Assembly (NCBI RefSeq): GCF_047495875.1
Contig: NC_092474.1
Location: 16,761,851-16,825,850 of the forward strand
Source: Pithys albifrons albifrons
Taxonomy: Eukaryota > Chordata > Aves > Passeriformes > Thamnophilidae
Direction of reading: 5' to 3'
DNA length: 64,000 nt
Position 1 is the first letter of the stretch, and each line of letters starts with the position of its first letter. Below the pieces are notes generated by a model. That model searched no databases, was not told where the DNA came from, and saw only the letters and a program-made list of their open reading frames with translations. Positions 10,658 through 23,508 of the stretch are shown in pieces. A program made the position numbers and the translations under genes.

Positions 10658-13494
10658 GTGGCACGCACTGTCGTGCTTTGCGCCCAGGGAAAAGGAGGCA
10701 ACCTCTGGCTCTCAGATGCCAATGACGGGCCCCCATTAACACTAGAAATGGAACAATCGCTTTCTGTCCTGGGAGCCCTTTCCCTGGGAGGAGTCGTCAG
10801 CCGTCTGGAATCCTGGGCTGAACAAAGCACTTTCTCTGACCTGCACTTGGCAGGCACCATCTAGCTTTGCGTCCAGGGAAGTGGTGAGAGCCTTGGGCTC
10901 TCAGGTGCCAATGATGGAGCTCGTTAACACTAGATAAATAACAATTGCTTTCTGTCCTGGCACCTTTTCCCAGGGAGGAATTTTCGTCCGTCTGGAATTC
11001 TGGACTGAAAAACGGCACTTCCAGGGACCCGCAAGTGGAACGCACCGTCGAGCTTTGCGCCCAGGGAAAAGGTTGCAGCCCTGGGCTCTCAGCTGCCAAT
11101 CTTGGGGCCCCATTAACCCTAGAAAAGGCACAATCGCTTTCTGTCCTGGCACCTTTTCCCAGGGAGAAATCTTCGCTGGCCTGGAATTCTGGGATGAGAA
11201 ACGGCACATTCCCGGACTTGCAAGTGGCACACGCCGTCGACATTTGCGCCCAGGGAAAAGGTGGCAGCCTTGGGCTCTCAGGTGCCAAAGATGGGGCCCC
11301 ATTACCCCTACAAAAGGCACAATGGCTTTCTGTCCTGACACCTTTTCCCAGAGAGGAATCGACTTCTGTCTGGAATTCTGGGCTGAAAAACGGCCCTTTC
11401 CCGGACCCGCACAGGGTATGCACCGTTGAGCTTTGCACCCAGGGAAAAGGTGGCAGCCTTGGGCTCTCAGGTGCCAATGATGGGGCCCAATTAGCATTAC
11501 AAAATACACAATGGCTTTGTCTCCTGGTACCTTTTCCCTCTGAGGAATCTTCATAGGTCTGGAATTCTGGGCTGAAAAATGGCACTTTCACAGACCCGCA
11601 CGTGGAAGACTCCGTCGAGCTTTGCGCACAGGGAAAAGGTGGCAGCCTTGGGCTCTCAGGTGTCAATTTTGGGGCCCCATTAATCCTAGAAAAGGCACAA
11701 TTGCTTTCTGCCCTGGCACCTTTTCCCTGGGAGAAATCTTCATCGGCCTCGAATTCTGGGATGAGAAACAGCACATTCCTGGACCCGCAAGTGGCACGCA
11801 GCGTTGAGCTTTGCGCTCAGGGAAAAGGTTGCAGCCTTGGGCTCTCAGGTGTCAATGATGGAGCCCCATTAACCCTAGAAAATGAACAATCGCTTTCTGT
11901 CCTGACAGCTTTTCCCAAGGAGGAATCTTCATCGGTCTGGAATTCTGGAATGAGAAACGGCAATTTCCCGGACCTTCACGTAGCACGCATGGTCGAGCTT
12001 TGCGCCCAGGGAAGAGGTGACAGCCTTGGGCTCTCAGGTGCCAATGATGGGGCCCGATTAACCCTAGAAATGGAACAATTGCTTTCTGTCCTGGGAGCCT
12101 CTTCCCTGTGAGGAGTCTTCATCCGTCTGGAATCCTTGGCTGAAAAACGGCACTTTCCCGGACAAGAAAGTGGGACGCGCCGTTGATGTTTGCGCCCACG
12201 GAAAAGGTGTCAGCCTTGAACTCTGAGGTGCCAATGATGGGGCACCATTGACCCTAGAAAATGACAATTCGATTTCTGACCTGGCACCTTTTCCCTGGGA
12301 GGTGTCTTCGTCCGTCTGGAATTCTGGGCTGAAAAATGGCACTTCCCCGGACCCGCAAGTGGCACGTGCCGTCGCCATTTGCGCCCAGGCAAAAGGTGGC
12401 AGCCCTGGGCTCTCAGGTGCCAATGATGGGGCCCCGTTAACAGTAGAAAACTAACACTTGCTTTCTGTCCTGGCACCTTTTCCCAGGGAGGAATCTTCGC
12501 CCGTCTGGAAATCTGGATTCAGAAATGGCACTTCCCCAAACCCGCACAAGGTACACACCGTCGAGCTTTGCGCCCAGGAAAAAAGGTGGCAGTCTTGGGC
12601 TCTCAGGTGCCAATGATGGGGCCCCATTACCTTTACAAAAAGCACAATGGCTTTCTGTCCTGGCACCTTTTCCCTGGGAGGAGTCTTCATTGGTCTGGAA
12701 TTCTGGGCTGTAAAATGGCACTTTCTGGGACCAGCACGTGGCACGCACTGTCGTGTTTTGCGCCCAGGGAAAAGGAGGCAACCTCTGGCTCTCAGATGCC
12801 AATGACGGGCCCCCATTAACACTAGAAATGGAACAATCGCTTTCTGTCCTGGGAGCCCTTTCCCTGGGAGGAGTCGTCATCCGTCTGGAATCCTGGGATG
12901 AACAAAGCACTTTCTCTGACCTGCACTTGGCAGGCACCATCTAGCCTTGCGCCCAGGGAAGTGGTGACAGCCTTGGGCTCTCAGGTGCCAATGATGGAGC
13001 CCGATTAACCCTAGAAATGGAACAATCGCTTTCTTTCCTGGGAGCCTCTTCCCTGTGAGGAGTCTTCATCCGTCTGGAATTCAGGGCTGAAAAACGGCAC
13101 TTTCCCGGACAAGAAAGTGGTACGTGCCGTTGATGTTTGCGCCCACGGAAAAGGTGGCAGCCTTGAACTCTGAGGTGCCAATGATGGGGCACCATTGACC
13201 CTAGAAAAGGACAATTCGATTTCTGACCTGGCACCTTTTCCCTGGGAGGTGTCTTCATCCGTCTGGAATTCTGGGCTGAAAAATGGCACTTCCCCGGACC
13301 CGCAAGTGGAACGCACCATCGAGCTTTGCGTCCAGGGAAAAGGTGGCAGTCTTGGGCTCTCAGGTGCCAATGATGGGACCCCAATACCTTTACAAAAAGC
13401 ACAATGGCTTTCTGTCCTGGCACCTTTTCCTTGGGAGGAGTCTTCATTGGTCTGGAATTGTGGGCTGTAAAATGGCACTTTCTGGGACCAGCAC
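10658..13494. repeat. HOR A copy 4, rearranged at its distal part
   Basis: The first 2080 bp (11 monomers, 10658-12737) match the other copies in register. The next marker interval is 757 bp (four monomers) instead of 946 (five). A hybrid monomer joins CACTTCCCCGGACCCGCAAG (about 13287) directly to GTGGAACGCACCATCGAG (about 13305), a combination not seen in copies 1 and 2. The unit then runs into the mosaic block rather than the usual last four monomers. Confidence 0.8.
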
Positions 13495-14628
13495 GTGGCA
13501 CGCACTGTCGTGCTTTGCGCCCAGGGAAAAGGAGGCAACCTCTGGCTCTCAGATGCCAATGACGGGCCCCCATTAACACTAGAAATGGAACAATCGCTTT
13601 CTGTCCTGGGAGCCCTTTCCCTGGGAGGAGTCGTCATCCGTCTGGAATCCTGGGATGAACAAAGCACTTTCTCTGACCTGCACTTGGCAGGCACCATCTA
13701 GCTTTGCGCCCAGGGAAGAGGTGGCAGCCTTGGGCTCTCAGGTGCCAATGATGGGTCCCCGTTAACACTAGATAAATAACAATCGCTTTCTGTCCTGGCA
13801 CCTTTTCCCTGGGAGGAATTTTCGTCCGTCTGGAATTCTGGACTGAAAAACGGCACTTCCGGGGACCTGCAAGTGGAACGCACCGTCGAGCTTTGCGCCC
13901 AGGGAAAAGTTGGCAGCCCTGGGCTCTCAGCTGCCAATTTTTGGGCCCCATTAACCCTACAAAAGGCACAATCGCTTTCTGTCCTGGCACCTTTTCCCAG
14001 GGAGAAATCTTCGCTGGCCTGGAATTCTGGGATGAGAAACGGCACATTCCGGGACTTGCAAGTGGCACGCGCCGTCGACATTTGCGCCCAGGGAAAAGGT
14101 GGCAGCCTTGGGCTCTCAGGTGCCAAAGATGGGGCCCCATTACCCCTAGAAAAGGCACAATGGCTTTCTGTCCTGACACCTTTACCCAGAGAGGAATTGA
14201 CTTCCGTCTAGAATTCTGGGCTGAAAAACGGCCCTTTCCCGGACCCGCACAGGGTATGCACCGTCGAGCTTTGCACCCAGGGAAAAGGTGGCAGCCTTGG
14301 GCTCTCAGGTGCCAATGATGGGGCCCAATTAGCATTACAAAATACACAATGGCTTTGTCTCCTGGTACCTTTTCCCTCTGAGGAATCTTCATAGGTCTGG
14401 AATTCTGGGCTGAAAAATGAAACTTTCCCGGACCCACACGTGGAACGCTCCGTCGAGCTTTGTGCCCAGGGAAAAGGTGGAAGCCTTGGGCTCTCAGGTG
14501 TCAATTTTGGGGCCCCATTAACCCTGGAAAATGCACAATTACTTTCTGCCCTGGCACATTTTCCCTGGGAGAAATATTCATCGACCTGGAATTCTGGGAT
14601 GAGAAACAGCACATTCCTGGACCCGCAA

Positions 14629-14835
14629 GTGGCACGCACCGTTGAGCTTTGCGCTCAGGGAAAAGGAGGCAACCTCTGGCTCTCAGATGCCAGTGACGGG
14701 CCCCCATTAACACTAGAAATGGAACAATCGCTTTCTGTCCTGGGAGCCCTTTCCCTGGGAGGAGTCGTCATCCGTCTGGAATCCTGGGCTGAACAAAGCA
14801 CTTTCTCTGACCTGCACGTGGCAGGCACCATCTAG
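14629..14835. repeat. Hybrid monomer joining two subtypes
   Basis: The left part (GTGGCACGCACCGTTGAGC, then GCTCAGGGAAAAGG) belongs to the ACATTCCTGG subtype. The right part (AGGCAACCTCTGGCTCTCAG) belongs to the marker subtype. The switch lies within or just after the shared CAGGGAAAAGG at about 14655-14666, which is arm 1 of the dyad. No length change results, as expected for in-register exchange. Confidence 0.75.
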
Positions 14836-17800
14836 CTTTGCGCCCAGGGAAGAGGTGACAGCCTTGGGTTCTCAGGTGCCAATGATGGGTCCTCGTTAAC
14901 ACTAGATAAATAACAATCGCTTTCTGTCCTGGCACCTTTTCCCAGGGAGGAATTTTCCTCCGTCTGGAATTCTGGGCTGAAAAACGGCACTTCCCCGGAC
15001 CTGCAAGTGGAACGCACCCTCGAGCTTTGTGCCCAGGCAAAAGGTGGCAGCCTTGGGCTCTCAGGTGCCAATGATGGGGCCCAATTAGCATTACAAAATA
15101 CACAATGGCTTTGTCTCCTGGTACCTTTTCCCTCTGAGGAATCTTCATAGGTCTGGAATTCTGGGCTGAAAAATGGCACTTTCACAGACCCGCACGTGGA
15201 AGGCTCCGTCGAGCTTTGCGCCCAGGGAAAAGGTGGCAGCCTTTGGCTCTCAGGTGTCAATTTTGGGGCCCCATTAACCCTAGAAAAGGCACAATTGCTT
15301 TCTGCCCTGGCACCTTTTCCCTGGGAGAAATCTTCATCGGCCTCGAATTCTGGGATGAGAAACAGCACATTCCTGGACCTGCAAGTGGCACGCACCGTTG
15401 AGCTTTGCGCTCAGGGAAAAGGTTGCAGCCTTGGGCTCTCAGGTGTCAATGATGGAGCCCCATTAACCCTAGAAAAGGAACAATCGCTTTCTGTCCTGAC
15501 AGCTTTTCCCAAGGAGGAATCTTCATCGGTCTGGAATTCTGGAATGAGAAACGGCAATTTCCCGGACCTTCACGTAGCACGCATGGTCGAGCTTTGCGCC
15601 CAGGGAAGAGGTGACAGCCTTGGGCTCTCAGGTGCCAATGATGGGGCCCGATTAAGCCTAGAAATGGAACAATTGCTTTCTGTCCTGGGAGCCTCTTCCC
15701 TGTGGGAGTCTTCATCCGTCTGGAATCCTTGGCTGAAAAACGGCACTTTCCCGGACAAAAAAGTGGGACGCGCCGTTGATGTTTGCGCCCACGGAAAAGG
15801 TGGCAGCCTTGAACTCTGAGGTGCCAATGATGGGGCACCACTGACCCTAGAAAATGACAATTCGATTTCTGACCTGGCACCTTTTCCCTGGGAGGTGTCT
15901 TCGTCCGTCTGGAATTCTGGGCTTAGAAATCGCACTTCCCCGGACCCGCAAGTGGCACGCACCGTCGACATTTGCGCCCAGGCAAAAGGTGGCAGCCCTG
16001 GGCTCTCAGGTGCCAATGATGGGGCCCCGTTAATAGTAGAAAACTAACACTTGCTTTCTGTCCTGGCACCTTTTCCCAGGGAGGAATCTTCGCCCGTCTG
16101 GAAATCTGGATTCAGAAATGGCACTGCCCCAAACCCGCACAAGGTACACACCGTGGAGCTTTGCGCCCAGGGAAAAGGTGGCAGTCTTGGGCTCTCAGGT
16201 GCCAATGATGGGGCCCCATTACCTTTACAAAAAGCACAATGGCTTTCTGTCCTGGCACCTTTTCCCTGGGAGGAGTCTTCATTGGTCTGGAATTCTGGGC
16301 TGTAAAATGGCACTTTCTGGGACCAGCACGTGGCACGCACTGTCGTGCTTTGCGCCCAGGGAAAAGGAGGCAACCTCTGGCTCTCAGATGTCAATGACGG
16401 GCCCCCATTAACACTAGAAATGGAACAATCGCTTTCTGTCCTGGGAGCCCTTTCCCTGGGAGGAGTCGTCATCCGTCTGGAATCCTGGGATGAACAAAGC
16501 ACTTTCTCTGACCTGCACGTGGCAGGCACCATCTAGCCTTGCGCCCAGGGAAGAGGTGACAACCTTGGGCTCTCAGGTGCCAATGATGGAGCCCGATTAA
16601 CCCTAGAAATGGAACAATCGCTTTCTTTCCTGGGAGCCTCTTCCCTGTGAGGAGTCTTCATCCGTCTGGAATTCAGGGCTGAAAAACGGCACTTTCCCGG
16701 ACAAGAAAGTGGTACGTGCCGTTGATGTTTGCGCCCACGGAAAAGGTGGCAGCCTTGAACTCTGAGGTGCCAATGATGGGGCACCATTGACCCAAGAAAA
16801 GGACAATTCGATTTCTGACCTGGCACCTTTTCCCTGGGAGGTGTCTTCGTCCGTCTGCAATTCTGCGCTGAAAAATGGCACTTCCCCGGACCCGCAAGTG
16901 GCACGTGCCGTCGCCATTTGCGCCCAGGCAAAAGGTGGCAGCCTTGGGCTCTCAGGTGCCAATGATGGGGCCCCGTTAACATTAGAAAAATAACACTTGC
17001 TTTCTGTCCTGGCACCTTTTCCCAGGGAGGAATCTTCGTCCGTCTGGAAATCTGGGTTCAAAAATGGCTCTGCCCCAAACCCGCACAAGGTACACACCGT
17101 CGAGCTTTGCGCCCAGGGAAAAGGGGGCAGCCTTGGGCTCTCAGGTGCCAATGATGGTGCCCCATTACCCCTACAAAAGGCACAATGGCTTTCTGTCCTG
17201 GCACTTTTTCCCAGGGAGGAATCTTCATCAGTTTGGAATTCTGCTCTGAGAATCGGCACTTTCCTGGACCCGCAAGTGGAACGCACCATCGAGCTTTGCG
17301 TCCAGGGAAAAGGTGGCAGTCTTGGGCTCTCAGATGCCAATGATGGGACCCCATTACCTTTACAAAAAACACAATGGCTTTCTGTCCTGGCACCTTTTCC
17401 TTGGGAGGAGTCTTCATTGGTCTGGAATTCTGGGCTGTAAAATGGCACTTTCTGGGACCAGCACGTGGCACGCGCTGTCGTGCTTTGCGCCCAGGGAAAA
17501 GGAGGCAACCTCTGGCTCTCAGATGCCAATGACGGGCCCCCATTAACACTAGAAATGGAACAATCGCTTTCTGTCCTGGGAGCCCTTTCCCTGGGAGGAG
17601 TCGTCATCCGTCTGGAATCCTGGGCTGAAGAAAGCACTTTCTCTGACCTGCACGTGGCAGGCACCATCTAGCTTTGCGCCCAGGGAAGAGGTGACAGCCT
17701 TGGGTTCTCAGGTGCCAATGATGGGTCCCCGTTAACACTAGAAAAATAACACTTGCTTTCTGTCCTGGCACCTTTTCCCAGGGAGGAATCTTCATCTGTT

Positions 17801-18031
17801 TGGAATTTGGGTCTCAGAATCGGCACTTTCCTGGACCCGCAAGTGGAACGCACCATCGAGCTTTGCGTCCAGGGAAAAGGTGGCAGTCTTGGGCTCTCAG
17901 GTGCCAATGATGGGGCCCCATTACCTTTACAAAAAACACAATGGCTTTCTGTCCTGGCACCTTTTCCCTGGGAGGAGTCTTCATTGGTCTGGAATTCTGG
18001 GCTGTAAAATGGCACTTTCTGGGACCAACAC

Positions 18032-18230
18032 GTGGCACGCACTGTCATGCTTTGCGCCCAGGGAAAAGAAGGCAAACTTGGGCTCTCAGATGCCAATGAC
18101 ATTAACACTAGAAATGGAACAACCGCTTTCTGTCCTGGGAGCCCTTTCCCTGGGAGGAGTCGTCATCGGTCTGGAATCCTGGGCTGAACAAAGGTCTTTC
18201 TCTGACCTGCACGTGGCAGGCACCATCTAG
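18032..18230. repeat. Marker monomer with an 8-bp deletion
   Basis: Where other marker monomers read GACGGGCCCCCATTAAC, this one reads GACATTAAC at 18098-18106; eight bases are missing after 18100. The interval to the next marker is 748 bp, exactly 8 short of 756. The deletion removes the GC-rich core of the central palindrome-like segment and shifts the plus frame. It is private to this copy within the window. Confidence 0.85.
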
Positions 18231-18779
18231 CTTTGCGCCCAGGCAAAAGGTGGCAGCCTTGGGCTCTCAGCTGCCAAGGATGGGGCCCCGTTAACACTAG
18301 AAAAATAACACTTGCTTTCTGTCCTGGCACCTTTTCCCAGGGAGGAATCTTCGTCCGTCTGGAAATCTGGGTTCAAAAATGGCACTGCCACAAACCCGCA
18401 CAAGGTACACACCGTCGAGCTTTGCGCCCAGGGAAAAGGGGGCAGCCTTGGGCTCTCAGCTGCCAATGATGGTGCCCCATTACCCCTGCAAAAGGCACAA
18501 TGGCTTTCTGTCCTGGCACTTTTTCCCAGGGAGGAATCTTCATCGGTTTGGAATTCTGGTCTGAGAATCGGCACTTTCCTGGACCCGCAAGTGGAACGCA
18601 CCATCTAGCATTGCGTCCAGGGAAAAAGTGGCAGTCTTGGGCTCTCAGGTGTCAATGATGGGACCCCATTACCTTTACAAAAAACACAATGGCTTTCTGT
18701 CCTGGCACCTTTTCCCTGGGAGGTGTCTTCATTGGTCTGGAATTCTGGGCTGTAAAATGGCACTTTCTGGGACCAGCAC

Positions 18780-21700
18780 GTGGCACGCACTGTCGTGCTT
18801 TGCGCCCAGGGAAAAGGAGGCAACCTCTGGCTCTCAGATGCCAATGATGGGCCCCCATTAAAACTAGAAATGGAACAATCGCTTTCTGTCCTGGGAGCCC
18901 TTTCCCTGGGAGGAGTCGTCAGCCGTCTGGAATCCTGGGATGAACAAAGGTCTTTCTCTGACCTGCACGTGGCAGGCACCATCTAGCTTTGCGCCCAGGC
19001 AAAAGGTGGCAGCATAGGGCTCTCAGCTGCCAATGATGGGGCCCCGTTAACACTAGAAAAATAACACTTGCTTTCTGTCCTGGCACCTTTTCCCAGGGAG
19101 GAATCTTCGTCCGTCTGGAAATCTGGGTTCAAATATGGCACTGCCCCAAACCCGCACAAGGTACACACCGTCGAGCTTTGCGCCCAGGGAAAAGGGGGCA
19201 GCCTTGGGCTCTCAGCTGCCAATGATGGTGCCCCATTACCCCTGCAAAAGGCACAATGGCTTTCTGTCCTGGCACCTTTTCCCAGGGAGGAATCTTCATC
19301 GGTTTGGAATTCTGCTCTGAGAATCGGCACTTTCCTGGACCCGCAAGTGGAACGCACCATCTAGCATTGCGTCCAGGGAAAAGGTGGCAGTCTTGGGCTC
19401 TCAGGTGCCAATGATGGGGCCTCCTTACCCCTAGAAAAAGAACAATCGCTTTCTGTCCTGGCACCTTTTCCCTTGGAGGAATCTTCATTGGTCTGGAATT
19501 CTGGGCTGAAAAACGGCACTTCCCCAGACCTGCAAGTGGCACGCACCGTCGAGCTTTGCGCCCAGGGAAAAGGTGGCAGCCCTGGGCTCTCAGCTGCCAA
19601 TTTTTGGGCCCCATTAACCCTAGAAAAGGCACAATTGCTTTCTGTCCTGGCACCTTTTCCCAGGGAGAAATCTTCGCTGGCCTGGAATTCTGGGATGAGA
19701 TACGGCACATTTCCGGACTTGCAAGTGGCACGCGCCGTCGACATTTGCGCTCAGGGAAAAGGTGGCAGCCTTGGGCTCTCAGGTGCCAAAGATGAGGTCC
19801 CATTAACCCTAGAAAAGGCACAATGGCTTTCTGTCCTGACACCTTTTCCCAGAGAGGAATCGACTTCCGTCTGGAATCCTGGGCTGAAAAACGGCCCTTT
19901 CCCGGACCCGCACAGGGTATGCATCGTCAAGCTTTGCACCCAGGGAAAAGGTGGCAGCCTTGGGCTCTCAGGTGCCAATGATGGGGCCCCATTAGCATTA
20001 CAAAATACACAATGGCTTTGTCTCCTGGTACCTTTTCCCTCTGAGGAATCTTCATAGGTCTGGAATTCTGGGCTGATAAATGGCACTTCCCCGGACCCGC
20101 AAGTGGAACGCGCCGTCGACATTTGCTCCCAGGGAAAAGGTGGCAACCTTGGGCTCTCAGGTGCCAATGATGGGGTCCAATTTAGCCTAGAAATGGAGAA
20201 ATCGATACCTGTCCTGGCACCTTTTCTCTCGGAGGAATCTTCATCGGTCTGGAATTCTGGAATGAGAAACGGCAATTTCCCGGACCCTCACGTAGCACGC
20301 ATGGTCGAGCTTTGCGCCCAGGGTATAGGAGGCAACCTTGGGCTCTCAGGTGCCAATGATGGAGCCCGATTAACCTTAGAAATGGAACAATCGCTTTCTT
20401 TCCTGGGAGCCTCTTCCCTGTGAGGAGTCTTCATCCGTCTGGAATTGAGGGCTGAAAAACGGCACTTTCCCGGACAAGAAAGTGGTACGTGCCATTGATG
20501 TTTGCACCCAGGGAAAAGGTGGCAGCCTTGGGGTCTCAGGTGCCAATGATGGGGCCCAAATAGCATTACAAAATACACAATGGCTTTGTCTCCTGGTACC
20601 TTTTTCCTCTGAGGAATCTTCATAGGTCTGGAATTCTGGGCTGAAAAATGGCACTTTCCCGGACCTGCACGTGGAACGCTCCGTCGAGCTTTGCGCCCAG
20701 GGAAAAGGTGGCAGCCTTGGGCTCTCAGGTGTCCATTTTGGGGCCCCATTAACCCTAGAAAAGGCACAATTGCTTTCTGCCCTGGCATCTTTTCCCTGGG
20801 AGAAATCTTCATCGGCCTCGAATTCTGGGATGAGAAACAGCACATTCCTGGACCCGCAAGTGGCAGGCACCGTTGAGCTTTGCGCTCAGGGAAAAGGTTG
20901 CAGCCTTGGGCTCTCAGATGTCAATGATGGAGCCCCATTAACCCTAGAAAAGGAACAATCGCTTTTCGTCCTGACACCTTTTCCCAGGGAGGAATCTTCA
21001 TTGGTCTGGAATTCTGGAATGAGAAACGGCAATTTCCCGGACCCTCACGTAGCACGCATGGTCGAGCTTTGCGCCCAGGGTATAGGAGGCAACCTTGGGC
21101 TCTCAGGTGCCAATGATGGAGCCCGATTAACCTTAGAAATGGAGCAATCGCTTTCTTTCCTGGGAGCCTCTTCCCTGTGAGGAGTCTTCATCCGTCTGGA
21201 ATTCAGGGCTGAAAAACGGCACTTTCCCGGACAAGAAAGTGGTACGTGCCGTTGATGTTTGCACCCAGGGAAAAGGTGGCAGCCTTGGGGTCTCAGGTGC
21301 CAATGATGGGGCCCAAATAGCATTACAAAATACACAATGGCTTTGTCTCCTGGTACCTTTTTCCTCTGAGGAATCTTCATAGGTCTGGAATTCTGGGCTG
21401 AAAAATGGCACTTTCCCGGACCTGCACGTGGAACGCTCCGTCGAGCTTTGCGCCCAGGGAAAAGGTGGCAGCCTTGGGCTCTCAGGTGTCCATTTTGGGG
21501 CCCCATTAACCCTAGAAAAGGCACAATTGCTTTCTGCCCTGGCATCTTTTCCCAGGGAGAAATCTTCATCGGCCTCGAATTCTGGGATGAGAAACAGCAC
21601 ATTCCTGGACCCGCAAGTGGCACGCACTGTTGAGCTTTGCGCTCAGGGAAAAGGTTGCAGCCTTGGGCTCTCAGATGTCAATGATGGAGCCCCATTAACC

Positions 21701-23508
21701 CTAGAAAAGGAACAATCGCTTTCCGTCCTGACACCTTTTCCCAGGGAGGAATCTTCATCGGTCTGGAATTCTGGAATGAGAAACGGCAATTTCCCGGACC
21801 CTCACGTAGCACGCATGGTCGAGCTTTGCGCCCAGGGAAGAGGTGACAGCCTTGGGCTCTCACGTGCCAATGATAGAACCCGATTAACCCTAGAAATGGA
21901 ACAATCGCTTTCTTTCCTGGGAGCCTCTTCCCTGTGAGGAGTCTTCATCCGTCTGGAATTCAGGGCTGAAAAACGGCACTTTCCCAGATAAGAAAGTGGT
22001 ACGCGCCGTTGATGTTTGCGCCCACGGAAAAGGTGGCAGCCTTGAACTCTGAGGTGCCAATGATGGGACACCATTGACCCTAGAAAAGAACAATTCGATT
22101 TCTGACCTGGCACCTTTTCCCTGGAAGGTGTCTTCATCCGTCTGGAATTCTGGGCTGAAAAATGGCACTTCCCCGGACCTGCAAGTGGCACGCGCCATCG
22201 ACATTTGCGCCCAGGAAAAAAGGTGGCAGCCTTGGGCTCTCAGCTGCCAATGATGGGGCCCCGTTAACACTAGAAAAATAACACTTGCTTTCTGTCCTGG
22301 CACCTTTTCCCAGGGAGGAATTTTCGTCCGTCTGGAAATCTGGGTTCAAAAATGGCACTGCCCCAAACCTGCACAAGGTACACACCGTCGAGCTTTGCGC
22401 CCAGGGAAAAGGGGGCAGCCTTGGGCTCTCAGGTGCCAATGATGGTGCCCCATTACTCCTACAAAAGGCACATGGGCTTTCTGTCCTGGAACCTATTCCC
22501 AGGGAGGAATCTTCATCAGTTTGGAATTTGGGTCTGAGAATCGGCACTTTCCTGGACCCGCAAGTGGAACGCACCATCGAGCTTTGCGTCCAGGGAAAAG
22601 GTGGCAGTCTTGGGCTCTCAGGTGCCAATGATGGGGCCCCATTACCTTTACAAAAAACACAATGGCTTTCTGTCCTGGCACCTTTTCCCTGGGAGGAGTC
22701 TTCATTGGTCTGGAATTCTGGGCTGTAAAATGGCACTTTCTGGGACCAGCACGTGGCACGCACTGTCGTGCTTTGCGCCCAGGGAAAAGGAGGCAAGCTC
22801 TGGCTCTCAGATGTCAATGACGGGCCCCCATTAACACTAGAAATGGAGCAATCGCTTTCTGTCCTGGGAGCCCTTTCCCTGAGAGGAGTCGTCATCCGTC
22901 TGGAATCCTGGGCTGAACAAAGCACTTTCTCTGACCTGCACGTGGCAGGTACCATCTAGCTTTGCGCCCAGGGAAAAGGTGGCAGCCTTGGGCTCTCAGG
23001 TGCCAAGGATGGGGCCCCGTTAACACTAGAGAAATAACACTTGCTTTCTGTCCTGGCACCTTTTCCCAGGGAGGAATCTTCGTCCGTCTGGAAATCTGGG
23101 TTCAAAAATGGCACTGCCCCAAACCCGCATAAGGTACACACCGTCGAGCTTTGCAACCAGGGAAAAAAGGGCAGTCTTGGGCTCTCAGGTGCCAATGATG
23201 GTGCCCCATTACCCCTACAAAAGGCACTATGGCTGTCTGTCCTGGCACCTTTTCCCAGGGAGGAATCTTCATCGGTTTGGAATTCTGCTCTGAGAATCGG
23301 CACTTTCCTGGACCCGCAAGTGGAACGCACCATCGAGCTTTGCGTCCAGGGAAAAGGTGGCAGTCTTGGGCTCTCAGATGCCAATGATGGGACCCCATTA
23401 CCTTTACAAAAAGCACAATGGCTTTCTGTCCTGGCACCTTTTCCCTGGGAGGAGTCTTCATTGGTCTGGAATTCTGGGCTGTAAAATGGCACTTTCTGGG
23501 ACCAGCAC
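18780..23508. repeat. HOR B copy 1 (25 monomers, 4729 bp)
   Basis: It starts at a marker monomer with the diagnostic CCATTAAAACTAG (other markers have CCATTAACACTAG) and contains a second marker at 22753, giving 21 plus 4 monomers. The following 4729 bp repeat it in the same order. Internal landmarks include AACGCACCATCTAGCATTGC near 19354, GATACGGCACATTTCCGG near 19697, and the nested four-monomer duplication at 20310-21823. Confidence 0.9.
20310..21823. repeat. Nested tandem duplication of 757 bp (4 monomers) in HOR B copy 1
   Basis: Units 20310-21066 and 21067-21823 have the same four monomers in order: the GTATAGGAGGC/TGA type, a KpnI type with TTTTTCCTCTGAGG, a GTGTCCATTTTGGGG type, and a CAGATGTCAATGATGGAGC type. 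They differ at a few bases, for example GGAATTGAGGG versus GGAATTCAGGG and CCCTGGGAGAAATC versus CCCAGGGAGAAATC. The end of the second unit leads into a related but different monomer at 21824. Confidence 0.85.

Larger units (their letters stand above)
13495..18779. repeat. Mosaic block of HOR A- and B-related monomers (28 monomers)
   Basis: Marker monomers at 13495, 14629 (hybrid), 16330, 17465, 18032 (deleted form) and 18780 divide it into 6, 9, 6, 3 and 4 monomers. The order matches neither HOR A nor HOR B over its length, although each monomer can be matched to a type found in them. The 13634-14437 part resembles the opening of HOR A with more substitutions. I read it as a product of several unequal exchanges. 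Confidence 0.7.

Noticed and set aside
14990..15040. XhoI site CTCGAG near 15018 as a functional change
   Set aside because: It is a single G-to-C change of CCGTCGAG in one monomer with no context supporting a function.
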